Below, piece by piece: positions 1 to 8,730 of a stretch of DNA of 26,532 nt (position 1 is the stretch's first letter; the number at the start of each line of letters is the position of its first letter). The notes under the pieces are model-generated. The model made no database searches, was not told where the DNA came from, and saw only the letters and a program-made list of their open reading frames with translations. The position numbers and the translations under genes are program-made. Origin of the DNA: Gelatoporia subvermispora B (lineage: Eukaryota; Basidiomycota; Agaricomycetes; Polyporales; Gelatoporiaceae). The stretch is from contig KB445803.1 in NCBI GenBank assembly GCA_000320605.2, forward strand, positions 1-26,532, given 5' to 3'.

Positions 1-120
1 ACCCTAACCCTAACCCTAACCCTAACCCTAACCCTAACCCTAACCCTAACCCTAACCCTAACCCTAACCCTAACCCTAACCCCTAACCCTAACCTAACCC
101 TAACCTAACCCTAACCCTAA
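1..120. repeat. Telomere: CCCTAA/TTAGGG array
   Basis: Bases 1-72 are an uninterrupted run of CCCTAA units in the orientation expected at a left chromosome end (C-rich strand 5' to 3'). Between about 73 and 120 the units become irregular: one CCCCTAA and at least two CCTAA variants appear before the last canonical units. The array then stops abruptly at GACGCGGCAA with no subtelomeric satellite. TTAGGG is the usual fungal and vertebrate telomere unit. The degenerate inner units are typical of old telomere-proximal repeats that telomerase no longer renews. Confidence 0.98.
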
Positions 121-320
121 GACGCGGCAATGAGTACGCCGGGGTGCACTCGGAAGCCGGTATCTTCTGCGACGGGTTTGATGCTCCCGTCGTCGAAGCC
201 AAGGTCATTCATGAGCAGGGCGCTGCAGAGACCGGACAAAAACACACTCAGCGTGCTCTTACTTCGTACGATGGCCAGTATCAAGGTAGCGGAGCAAGTG
301 GCATTACTGGCTTGGGCCAT
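117..320 (-). other. Open frame reading into the telomere, possible truncated gene
   Basis: A minus-strand frame of 67 codons opens at an ATG (318-320) and ends at a TAG formed by the first telomere unit. It contains motifs such as MNDLGFDDGS and DTGFRVHPGV, which look protein-like, but I do not recognise a family. If it is genuine, the 3' part of the gene was lost when the telomere was added at this point. Further minus-strand open frames at 397-606 and 603-815 lie upstream on that strand but do not join into a convincing model. Chance is a real alternative for a frame this short. Confidence 0.2.
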
Positions 321-826
321 TCTGTGCTGAAATTCTGCAACGAACCCTCAGAGACAACGAAGATAGCCTGAGTCGTAATCCAGGTTCTGGAGCCGTTCAA
401 TGATGATTTCCCGTTCGTGATGAGGTGAGAACAGCCAACCGAAGAGACTCTGTCGTCCAGCGATGCAATGTCGTCCTGGTTGATGTCATGCGAGGACGAC
501 GTGCCTCTGTTGAACGAAAAACCTTCGACTGTTCCGGTATCTTATCCGATGGAGCAGCGAGACCGTGAGCGGTGTTTTCAGAAGAGTACTCGTATGCAAT
601 GTTCATGCCAAGAGTGTATCGAGTGGATTCTCGATTCTACGCAGCAGTGCATCGCGGTCCAAAGCGCCGCTGATGGCGGAGGCTAATGACCAAAGCGCGC
701 GCCTAGCGGAGAGAGTTGGCGATGCGGAAAGTGTTTGGGCTGGGTCTATGGAGCGAGCCACCATGCGCACCATTAGTCTAGTTGCCCGACCGGCCGATGT
801 GATGGACTCAATCACTCTCCTCCCTC
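321..826. other. Non-coding stretch upstream of the C2 gene
   Basis: About 500 bases separate the first telomere-adjacent open frame from the C2-domain gene. I see no RNA gene, repeat or clear TATA box. The last 25 bases before the start codon are pyrimidine-rich (CACTCTCCTCCCTC), as is common around basidiomycete transcription starts. The small open frames here overlap each other on both strands and carry no recognisable motif. Confidence 0.4.
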
Positions 827-2337
827 ATGCCAGGTCTGAAGAACCCCGCCCAGCTCTCCAGCATGCTCGGAGCCATCCACGAAGTCGTCCACAAGACTAA
901 AGCTGAAGTCAAGGATTTCACCTCGGTCGCAAAGTCTTTCGCCCAGGAGAAGAAGCTCGACGGCAAGTACCTCGACCTCACCATCCAGTTTATCGGCGCG
1001 TCCGGCCTCCCCAAACTCGACGTCGTCGGCAGCGCGGACCCCTACTTTGTTGCAAAGATAGACGATCAAGTATCCTTCATGTGAGCCTTCCGAAGCGCTC
1101 ATTTGGGCAAAAACCTCATGTCCGCAGATCCACCGTCAAACCCAATACCCTATCACCCGTATGGAACGAAGTATGGAAGGTCAAGAACGTGCCTGACATC
1201 GCCAACTTGGCCGTGGAGGTCCTCGACAAGGACAACGGGGCCGTTACCGACGACTATGTCGGCAAACTGTCTACGACCGTGTCGCCAGGGGCGAAGGAGC
1301 TAGCTATTGAGGGGCCACCATTGCGGAGGGACAGAGGGACTTTCTGGCTCAAGGTGCGTCCTCACTTCTGATCTCTTGGACGATCACTCATCCTAGTGTA
1401 GATTGATGCTTCTCCTGCCGCAGACGGGGACGCGGATCAGTTCCCGTATTTGTTCGACGGCCCCGTCCGCTACACCCGCCACTTCTCGCCAACTATTGGC
1501 CGGCTCACGAACCTCGACAACGCTCGTTTGTACTCGACGTGGAAGATGTATCTCAAGGCTGTCCGTCGGTTCTTTGGCGACACCGTACAGCCCTGGAGTC
1601 GCGACTACAAGGCTGCGCGGACCATTTTCCAAGGCCCCGCATCCATCGCTGTGCGGTCGACGATTCAAGCCGGTCACCGTATGCTATACCAGCGCACCTC
1701 AACGAACGGGTTCGGCGTGATCAACGGGCCGGACGACGTGCTGCAGCTACTGCACGGCGGCACGGAGGACCCTGCGAGCCGCGGGCAGTACGCACACCGC
1801 GTGAAGCCCGCCGTATACACCTACATCATCGCAGTGGAGGACGACTCGTTCCGGTTCTCCGAGACGGGCGCGGCGTTCTTCGTCGACTTCGCTTCAAAGC
1901 ACGCGCTGCACTCGAACTGCGCCGAGGCGGTGCGCTACTCGGGCGAGTTCCACCCGCGCCCCGCGGGCGGATGGGAGAGCTTTGTCGACGAGACACCCGA
2001 CGAGCAGGTGCGGTGGGAGCTCGTAATCGACAACAACTCGGGCACGTATGCGCCCGACCCGGGCATGCTCCAAGCGCTGCGTGCGCTGCTCGAGTTCAAC
2101 TTCCCCGGCTTCAAGATCGTTGCGCTTGACCATGGGGACCCGGAGCTGAAGCAGAGCAGGGAGGCGTGCCGCGCGTACGCGCTGTCGAAACGCGGGGTGA
2201 GCCAGGACGAGCTCCAGCCTCATGCGAAAGAGGGCGAAGAGACGTTGATGCACAGGTTGTCGGCGCGGACGCACCACGTGGAGGCGGAAGTCGTCGCTGA
2301 GGTCGAAGGAAGCGGAAACGCACAGGCGTCGTCTTGA
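827..2337 (+). CDS. C2-domain protein with a conserved C-terminal region, three exons
   Basis: Model: exons 827-1080, 1128-1353 and 1402-2337 give 471 aa. Introns of 47 and 48 nt (GTGAGC...CGCAG and GTGCGT...TGTAG) keep the frame. Residues about 48-160 form a C2 domain, a calcium/phospholipid-binding beta-sandwich. The acidic loops are visible: D65 and D71 in KLDVVGSADPY, and D118, D120 and D126 in LDKDNGAVTDDYVG, so calcium binding is probably retained. The intron removes a stop and restores SFISTVKPNTLSPVWNEVW, the normal C2 core. The C-terminal 310 residues are well ordered and Trp/Tyr-rich, but I cannot name the domain. No signal peptide or membrane span is evident, so a cytosolic protein recruited to membranes is likely. 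The ATG at 827 is the first in frame. The gene is tail-to-tail with the next gene. Confidence 0.9.
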
Positions 2338-2722
2338 GTGGCCTGTTCGCTGTCTATTCAAGGCCTATATACCACAGAAGCGGAAGTTGAGAACGCGTAA
2401 CAAGTACTGACCTGCTGTAATTTTGCATACTGACGATGTAGTACGCATACTTCCCTCATGTAATACGCGTGCGTGCGGCATGCTAGAAGCGGTGATATAA
2501 AGCAAATAGGGTTACTGAAATGTCAAGCGGGGTATGCATGTGGTGTAAAGACTATGGTGACAGTTAAAGCTACAAGGCGCATGCATGGATATCGGCGATT
2601 ATAGTACACGACTCACTTGCCTCTCCAGCCAACCCAACCAAACTGTGGCAATAGTAAATGCTCACTATGCAATACAAAACAGAACGAACACGACACTACT
2701 TACAATGGTACCCCACGCAGGC
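2338..2722. other. Convergent intergenic region
   Basis: This 385-base gap lies between the stop codons of two convergent genes and should hold both 3' UTRs and poly(A) sites. It is AT-richer than the flanking coding sequence. No exact AATAAA is seen; near matches such as ATATAAAGCAAATA (about 2496-2509) could serve. No repeat or RNA gene is visible. Confidence 0.5.
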
Positions 2723-4918
2723 TCAATCGTCCCCCTCAGACCCCGCTATTAGATCCTCCATCGAGACAGACCGCGACAACGCCGAGTGGACATGCTCGTG
2801 CGGCACCGTCGCGACGCGCCGGTTCGCGAGCGGGCGGGAGCACTCGCGGCGGCGCAGCACCATGTTCGCGACGAGCTGTGGAATGCTGCGCATCGCGCCC
2901 TTGTCCGCATTCGCCGGTCGCTCCATCTTGAGGTCCAACAGCGCACCGACTTCCTTGCTCCGCTGCTTCTCGTGTCTGCGTGCACGCCGCGCCTCCGCAC
3001 GCGCATCCATCGCCGCGTGCAGTTCGCGCTTGCGCGCGCGTCGCTCCGCCGCGTCGCTCGAGTCGCTGACTTGCATGGGCACCTCGCCCCCCGGTGCAGG
3101 CAAAGGAGGTAACAGCGCGTTCGCGGCGCGCGTAACGCGCTCGCCAAGCTCCGCCTCTGCAGCGCGTGCAGCGCGCTCTGCGGCGAGCGCTCGTTTGCGG
3201 ACTGCGCGGAGCGTCAGGAATTCGTCGATAGCAAGGTGTGTCGTGGAGGGATCGAGTTGCACGTCGAGGAAGTCGAGATCGTCGTCGTCCGGTGAGGGGG
3301 AGCGCGCGAGCGGCGGGTCGATCGATGTCGGGTCAAGCAGTAGCCCAAGCCCCTCGTGCTCCGGCGAGTCTAGTACCAAGGACGAGCTAGACGAAGACGA
3401 GCTGGAGGAAGATGAAGATTCAAAGTCAGGCATGACCGTGTCTTCGTCCGAGTCGAGCTCCGGAAGCACGAGCGATGGGCTGTGCGGCGAATGCGGAACG
3501 GGCGTCATAAACGGCTCGTCTGACTCTCCGAGCTCCGGGAACAGATCGAGTACCCGGCGCGCGGGTGAAGAGGGTGAGTGCGTCAAGGGAAAGTCATCCT
3601 CTCCCAGGGGAAAAATGGTATCTGGGAAGGTGTTGTCGGTGTCCGGATCGCTCTCAAACGAGGGCAATCGGAGGGGAGGGCGGGGTATGGCTTGCGAGTG
3701 GCCGTCATCAACGTCCATGTGTACTCCGTAGTCGTTGTCGTCGGTCGGTATTCCATCGGTATGAGTAGTTGAGGATATCCAAGGGCCGCTGTGGTATGTG
3801 CCAGGTATTTCGAGGGGGAATAGGGCTGGTCGTTCTGAAGGAAGCGGGACATGTTGGGGATTAGAAAACGGGAAAATAGTCGGACTGTCGCTCTCATGAG
3901 TCCAATCCATCTCATCGGGACGGTCTAAGCCGGAAGGAAACAGCTCTGTCGAGAGCGGCGACGGGCCAGAGAGCGGCCGTCGCTGGTATGCATGTTCGAA
4001 GTCGAATTGCGTAGATGCCTGCGGATCCGGACGTAGCGGCGGGTGAAGTGTGGCGGGTGACTGCACAAGCCCGTACGTGTTGGGATCAAGGATCCGGCGG
4101 TGAAGGTTCGGCGAGTACGGCAGTTGGGCGCGCGTGTCACTACTGTCCTTCTCGTGCGGGAGCAACTCTTCAAAGCCCGAGTCGAGATGCGTCGGCGTAA
4201 GGGGCGACACGAGCTCCACTTCCTCCGGCAGTGACAGCAGGGTCGACGAGCCACTCCCAAAGCTCCAGGAGTCCGCAGGAGAGATCGGGGTCAGTAGAGT
4301 AGACTGTGACGCTGACGATGCAGAGCTGGAGGCGTCGCTCAGTGTGCTTGCGGGTGAGGGTCGAGCTCGATCGGAACCTGCCTGGCTCCCCTCGTCCCAG
4401 CCAAATATCGATGACCGTGGACCAGGAGAGAGGTTTGTGTCGGTTGAGAATGAGCAAGAATCTACGTCCGGGAGATCTAACATGCCAAGAGGCGTCGTGG
4501 GCGGCGGCGAGAGCGGCGAGAATCTATCGTGCGACATCTCCGTGTATGCTGGCTCGTTGAGCGGTGGGTCTGCGGGCGATCGCGCCGGGCGTGCGTCGTG
4601 CAGGTCGGGAAGAGGTGCAGGGCACTTCAGTGCGTTGCTCGTGAGCGGGGGCGATGGGTATACCGTCTGCGGGTTCGAAAGATGGGTGCCCCGTGGCGCG
4701 CTGTGTGGTCCGGTGTACGCCGCGCGTGGCCAGAGATCGCCGCCGCTGGTTGCGTCTGGGTAGTGTACTGCGCCGTCTGGGTATACAAGTGACGATGGAC
4801 ACCAGGAGTTGCTAGCTAGATCGGGATGTGGATGAGGGTGGTGTACGGTCGAGCGGGCGGTACTGTGGCGCGCGATTGCGGGGGGGAGATCGAGACTGGG
4901 AGCCATGTAGGTTTTCAT
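2723..4918 (-). CDS. Ser/Pro-rich, largely disordered hypothetical protein (731 aa)
   Basis: A single uninterrupted minus-strand frame of 731 codons starts at ATG 4916-4918; a second in-frame ATG four codons later is an alternative start. Composition is strongly biased to Ser, Pro, Asp, Thr and Leu for the first 570 residues, with SPxxP-type clusters and a pure serine run of about 13 near residue 500. This pattern suggests intrinsic disorder. The C-terminal 150 residues differ: an Ala/Arg/Glu-rich segment that may form a helix or coiled coil, then a basic stretch (RRARKRELH, RRARRHEKQRSKE), then a short hydrophobic-basic tail. I do not recognise a named domain. A frame this long without a stop is very unlikely to be chance. 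The upstream sequence carries CT-rich tracts on the coding strand (about 4995-5025 and 5105-5150). A nuclear or signalling scaffold role is only a guess. Confidence 0.75.
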   Translation of the reverse strand: MKTYMAPSLDLPPAIARHSTARSTVHHPHPHPDLASNSWCPSSLVYPDGAVHYPDATSGGDLWPRAAYTGPHSAPRGTHLSNPQTVYPSPPLTSNALKCPAPLPDLHDARPARSPADPPLNEPAYTEMSHDRFSPLSPPPTTPLGMLDLPDVDSCSFSTDTNLSPGPRSSIFGWDEGSQAGSDRARPSPASTLSDASSSASSASQSTLLTPISPADSWSFGSGSSTLLSLPEEVELVSPLTPTHLDSGFEELLPHEKDSSDTRAQLPYSPNLHRRILDPNTYGLVQSPATLHPPLRPDPQASTQFDFEHAYQRRPLSGPSPLSTELFPSGLDRPDEMDWTHESDSPTIFPFSNPQHVPLPSERPALFPLEIPGTYHSGPWISSTTHTDGIPTDDNDYGVHMDVDDGHSQAIPRPPLRLPSFESDPDTDNTFPDTIFPLGEDDFPLTHSPSSPARRVLDLFPELGESDEPFMTPVPHSPHSPSLVLPELDSDEDTVMPDFESSSSSSSSSSSSSLVLDSPEHEGLGLLLDPTSIDPPLARSPSPDDDDLDFLDVQLDPSTTHLAIDEFLTLRAVRKRALAAERAARAAEAELGERVTRAANALLPPLPAPGGEVPMQVSDSSDAAERRARKRELHAAMDARAEARRARRHEKQRSKEVGALLDLKMERPANADKGAMRSIPQLVANMVLRRRECSRPLANRRVATVPHEHVHSALSRSVSMEDLIAGSEGDD

Positions 4919-5605
4919 GATACCGTTGCTGCACTGTGCCGACTAAACGACAAGGCAGTCGCGATGTAGGTTGGCGGTGAATATTGTCACTGGTCAGCAT
5001 GACGAGAGAGACAAAAGACGTGCTACAAACTGACAGCGATCAACCGATTGTCCTGATCCCAAACTACAAAGTCACTGCATAGGCATGTCTAGCACGAGAG
5101 ACGTCGACCACAAAACCCAGACGAGAGAAAGAGAGAGGAAGAGACGGTGGAGACGGCCAGCTCAGGTGCAGGCGTAGGCTCAGGCTCGAAACTCATCCCC
5201 TCCGCGTGTTCTCATCCTTTGCCGCCAGAACAAAGACCCCAGCCACCCCTCCGGCGCGCGCGATTAACGTTGTCAAATGAACATGCTCAAGTCATGCTCC
5301 TTTCTTCTTTTGTGAATGCATCACGACTAAAGTACTACACATCGATCAGATGAGTTCCGCGTAGCCCACAAAACCGGCGCCACAAGGCTCAAATACTTGA
5401 AAGAAAGGGCGTTGGAAGTTATCGCCCTCACATCTCTCGACGGGCGTGCACGCAGAGCTTGGGGATGGTCAAAACCCGGCCGCGGATTCTGTCGAAATTT
5501 GCTCTTGCTCCTTTTTCATTGCTCATAGTCGTCCACATGGCCCAACAAGTACTCGATTAGAAAGCGCTGGTGTGATGAAGCTAGAGGCGTAGGGTTCACC
5601 AGAAT
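4919..5605. other. Promoter-side intergenic region
   Basis: This region lies upstream of the 731-residue gene on the minus strand. It contains purine tracts on the plus strand (GAGAGAAAGAGAGAGGAAGAG around 5120-5145), which read as CT-rich tracts on the coding strand and resemble fungal core-promoter elements. A GC-alternating CGGCGCGCGCG lies near 5250. No gene, tRNA or repeat could be supported. Confidence 0.4.
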
Positions 5606-5835
5606 TCAGAACAACTCGAAGTCTAAGATAACCTTCCACAGGTCGCACAGTTAAGATTATTGACTTGGGAGATCGAAGCAAAATATGTACCGCAAGAACC
5701 TCGTTTGATAGCCTCGAGGATGGCAAGGACGATGACAATTGTGAAAACGGCCACAGCGGTGAGACTTCGATTAGCATTGCCGTAGGATGCACTGGGCTCC
5801 TTCCCAGCTATGCTCTGGATCTTGGCCTCCGCCAT
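5606..5835 (-). CDS. Possible 53-aa single-pass membrane protein, two exons
   Basis: Proposed model: exon 1 at 5835-5691, a 68-nt intron (GTACAT...CTTAG, with TTAAC as a plausible branch site), exon 2 at 5622-5606. The product starts MAEAKIQSIAGKEPS, has one strongly hydrophobic segment at residues about 26-43 (LTAVAVFTIVIVLAILEAI), then a short Lys/Arg-Cys tail ending DFELF. The layout, a short polar N-terminus followed by one membrane span near the C-terminus, resembles tail-anchored or small organellar membrane proteins. I do not recognise the family. Without splicing the frame runs to 5623 and gives a 70-aa product, an alternative reading. The start has a good purine context (GAGTTATGG). 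Small size and lack of a known homologue keep the confidence moderate. Confidence 0.4.
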
Positions 5836-7094
5836 AACTCGCGCGCGTAGTTTTCAAGCTCAGTAAGCCTGTTTTGAGAAAGACCGCAGCAATCGGTTCG
5901 CAAAAACAGAAGGAAGAGCGTCGTGAGATGACCAGCTATGATTGGGCTATGAGTCTAAGAATCCGGCGCTCCTTCGATCCGGTATCTATCATGATGTGGC
6001 TTTCTCTTATTGTCTTCGGTCGCAGCTTCACAATTAGCCACCTAAAATTTTGGTCTACTATGCTTCAGCGGAAGACTCAGAGAATAATGTCTACTTAGTC
6101 CCCGGGAAGGAAGTTGGTTGAAAACGTTAGTTCCAGATTTCGTTCCTTTGTGTCCACAAAACCTACTCCTCGCATTTTCAACGTTCAGCATCGAAACCTG
6201 TACGTGGATCTCGTATTCTCAAAACATGCGTCAACGAATGCGAGATACTGCGCTCAAGTCAGCCGGAGTCACACGAAAATGGCAAAGGGGTACGTGAAGA
6301 ACGTGCCCGCAGCAAGTTCGAAGAAGCAAGTTCCGGGGTCCTCTGAGGCAGTGCGACGCCTAATTTGGACTCTCCCTCTCGCCCACAAGTTCGAACAAAC
6401 ATCCTCCTGACCAAGTTCGGTCTTCTTTCTTTGACATTGCCTCACCAGTGAGTCTCGCAGATCCACCCTCCCCCAAACCACCGTACTGGGCGTCCACCTC
6501 ACAGCCAGCGTGAGCGCTGCAGCGCTGAGCGTCGAGCGTCCGAGCGCAAGGCTCAAGCGATCAGTTACGGTCAGTCACGGGCGGAAGCAAATTGGACATG
6601 TGGAAAACTCGAGGCATCCCAACACGCAGGTACCCGGGCTACTTGCCTATCCTGCCCCATCCGCACCCTGCGCTTTCTGCCTTCCAGCTTCCCCTCTCGG
6701 CCCTCATTAGCACGCCGTCCCCGTGCAGGTACCTATGTGAACTGCTCCGCGCAGATGGAGGCATGCGCGCCGTCCGCACAGCGGGCCCCCGGCACGTTGC
6801 GCAGCAGCATGGCATACCCTATGCACGCTTAATGCCGTCCTCGCGCTTCTGCTGGGGAAGATCGATAATCACTCTCGTGTGTGCGTGCGAGGGAATCGAG
6901 CGTACGAATAGGCGGGGATGAGCGCCCTCGGCCCGCGGAGCAGATAAGAAGACCAATGTTCTGATCGTGCAACTATCATGATGATCGCGGAACCTGATCG
7001 AGTGGTATTGCAGAAGACAGAGATGCACGCGTCAAGTGACCTCGGCTCTTGCTTCTGCTCTGTCCATGCCCTGTATCTATGTCTAAATTCGTAT
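5836..7094. other. Gene-poor stretch between the small membrane protein and the TMEM19 gene
   Basis: I found no recognisable gene in these 1.26 kb. Short open frames exist, for example one at 5874-6098 on the plus strand and an ATG-initiated 43-codon frame at 6279-6410, but none shows a domain or intron structure. The sequence is mixed: an AT-richer part to about 6250 and a GC-rich part from about 6440 to 6860. No tRNA-like cloverleaf or box A/box B pair was found by eye. Confidence 0.35.
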
Positions 7095-8730
7095 CTAGGC
7101 CAGGGCACCGAGGGCTAGGGCGACCAAAATTGACGACAGCAGGTTGACCTGAGGGCAGAAGACGACAAGTCAGCAATCGGAAGTCAGAGAAGCTGCGAGG
7201 TCCGAGTGAGGCTAGGTGTATACCTGATTGTTGCTGAGAATGTCCAGCCCGCTGATGACCTTGAGCTCGGCGTCCGCCACGGGGACCGACGACTCGTCCG
7301 TGAGGATGCGCTTGGTCGCCGCAGAGTAGCGCGTGCGCTGGATTGTCGCGCCCATGAACGAGTCGAGCTGCAGACAAAGTGCAAGCTGAGCAACAAGGTC
7401 ACGAAGAGAAGTAAAGAGAGATGCACCAGGGATCCCAAACCGCCAGCTACCATGCCCCATGCGGCGAACGGCAGAAGGACATTTTTCCATTGAGCGCGAC
7501 AAGATCCGCTCTGGATGATGAGCGACAGGCCCATCGTGATGCCCATGATAAGGCCTCCGCCAAGAGAGGCGAGCGTGCCGATAAGAGAGAGTCCGCCGTT
7601 CGTACCAGGAGGGACGGGCTTCAGTGTGGTGATGAGGATTGGCGGGGAGCGCGAGAGGATGCCGAGTTCGGACGCCAGAGTGTCGCCGAGGCAGCACGCA
7701 AAGTGCCTGCAGAATCGATTTCAGCTACGCTTCTCCAAAAGCGAATGTGCTGCGCGCAAAGTGCTCGGCGTAGGCTGACGGTCGCGTGGAGCGCCAAAAT
7801 TGCAACTACCACGCTGCCCCCGCCTTTGATTTCCTGTCGTATACTGCTGACCCTGAGTTCTCTCAGCAGACTACAGTTGTGGCGGGCAGCTATCGGGTAC
7901 GCGATGAGCTCTCTGGAGCTCAACGAGAGGCTGAGACGCCGAAAGATCTGCTCCGAGATAGACGCAGCTCGCCTAGATAGGTGCCCGCCAATGAACAGGA
8001 TCCTAATTGCTGGTACTTAAAGTCGGTAGAGACGGTGATCTCTAAGTTGTACCGTGTGGGCTGGCTAGACGCATACCGGTCATAGTAGTGTGGCTCGTCA
8101 GGAGCTGCTTTATCCGACGCATACGCCGCACTCTGCAAGAATGAGACGATCCTTGCGCACTGCATATGCTGTGGGCATGGACGCCACGCTGGTCATGCAT
8201 CGACCGCAGAAGCAGCATGTCGGATCTTAGCAACTGCACTAATAGTCCACTCACCCAAGTGCGACGAACAGCAACCTCCGGCTCCACGCGGCAGCGGGCG
8301 GAGGTGTCAGCGGACACCACGCGTTGAAGTCGTACCGCACACCCTCGAGGTCGAGCTGAGGCCATACGCCTGCAAGCACGCGAGACGCAACGGAGCCGGG
8401 CACGAACAACGCGCTCCACAGCATGCACGCGCCGAGTGCCGAGAACGAGTTGCACAGCACCTGGCTCGCGGACCTGTACCCTGCCTCCTGATGGCCGTCC
8501 TCAAGCGTCGCCTTGAGCTGCTTGCCAACTTTTGTCGCCCGCGAGCCGACGAGGTAGAACACGATGAGTGAAATGCCGAACACGCGCAGGGGCACGGCCA
8601 TCATGGTGGACCCGGCGAGAAACGCAGCGAGGGCCCCGGAAGGAGAGAGCGACTTTCGGCGGAGACCATGTGTGGCGAGGAGGAGAGCAAAGAAGATGGA
8701 GAAGTAGGGCACGTCCGAGAGAGGGTACAT
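7095..8730 (-). CDS. TMEM19/DUF92 family integral membrane protein, four exons
   Basis: Model on the minus strand: exons 8730-8255, 7706-7427, 7367-7224 and 7148-7095 give 317 aa, close to the family norm (human TMEM19 is 336). Introns are 548, 59 and 75 nt, all GT-AG and frame-preserving. Family hallmarks are in order: THGLRRKSLSPSGALAA (about 20-36), GSRATKVGKQLK (62-73), the CLGDTLASELG motif (164-174), LITTLKPVPPGTNGG (183-197), GSLLDSFMGATIQ (250-262), and the closing DILSNNQVNLLSSILVALALG. At least six hydrophobic segments are visible. The family includes the plant phytyl-phosphate kinase VTE6; the role of the fungal members is not established. The first in-frame ATG is at 8728-8730. 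The frame stays open upstream from there, but only with non-ATG codons. The first intron is about ten times longer than the others. Confidence 0.95.

Noticed and set aside
1539..2129. 196-codon plus-strand open frame
   Set aside because: It is an out-of-frame shadow of exon 3 of the C2 gene. Arg/Ala-rich composition is typical of a GC-rich alternative frame.
2658..3731. 357-codon plus-strand open frame rich in Ser and Arg
   Set aside because: It lies entirely antisense to the 731-residue gene, and its composition mirrors the complement of that gene's Ser/Asp/Glu codons. It begins within the convergent 3' region without a credible start.
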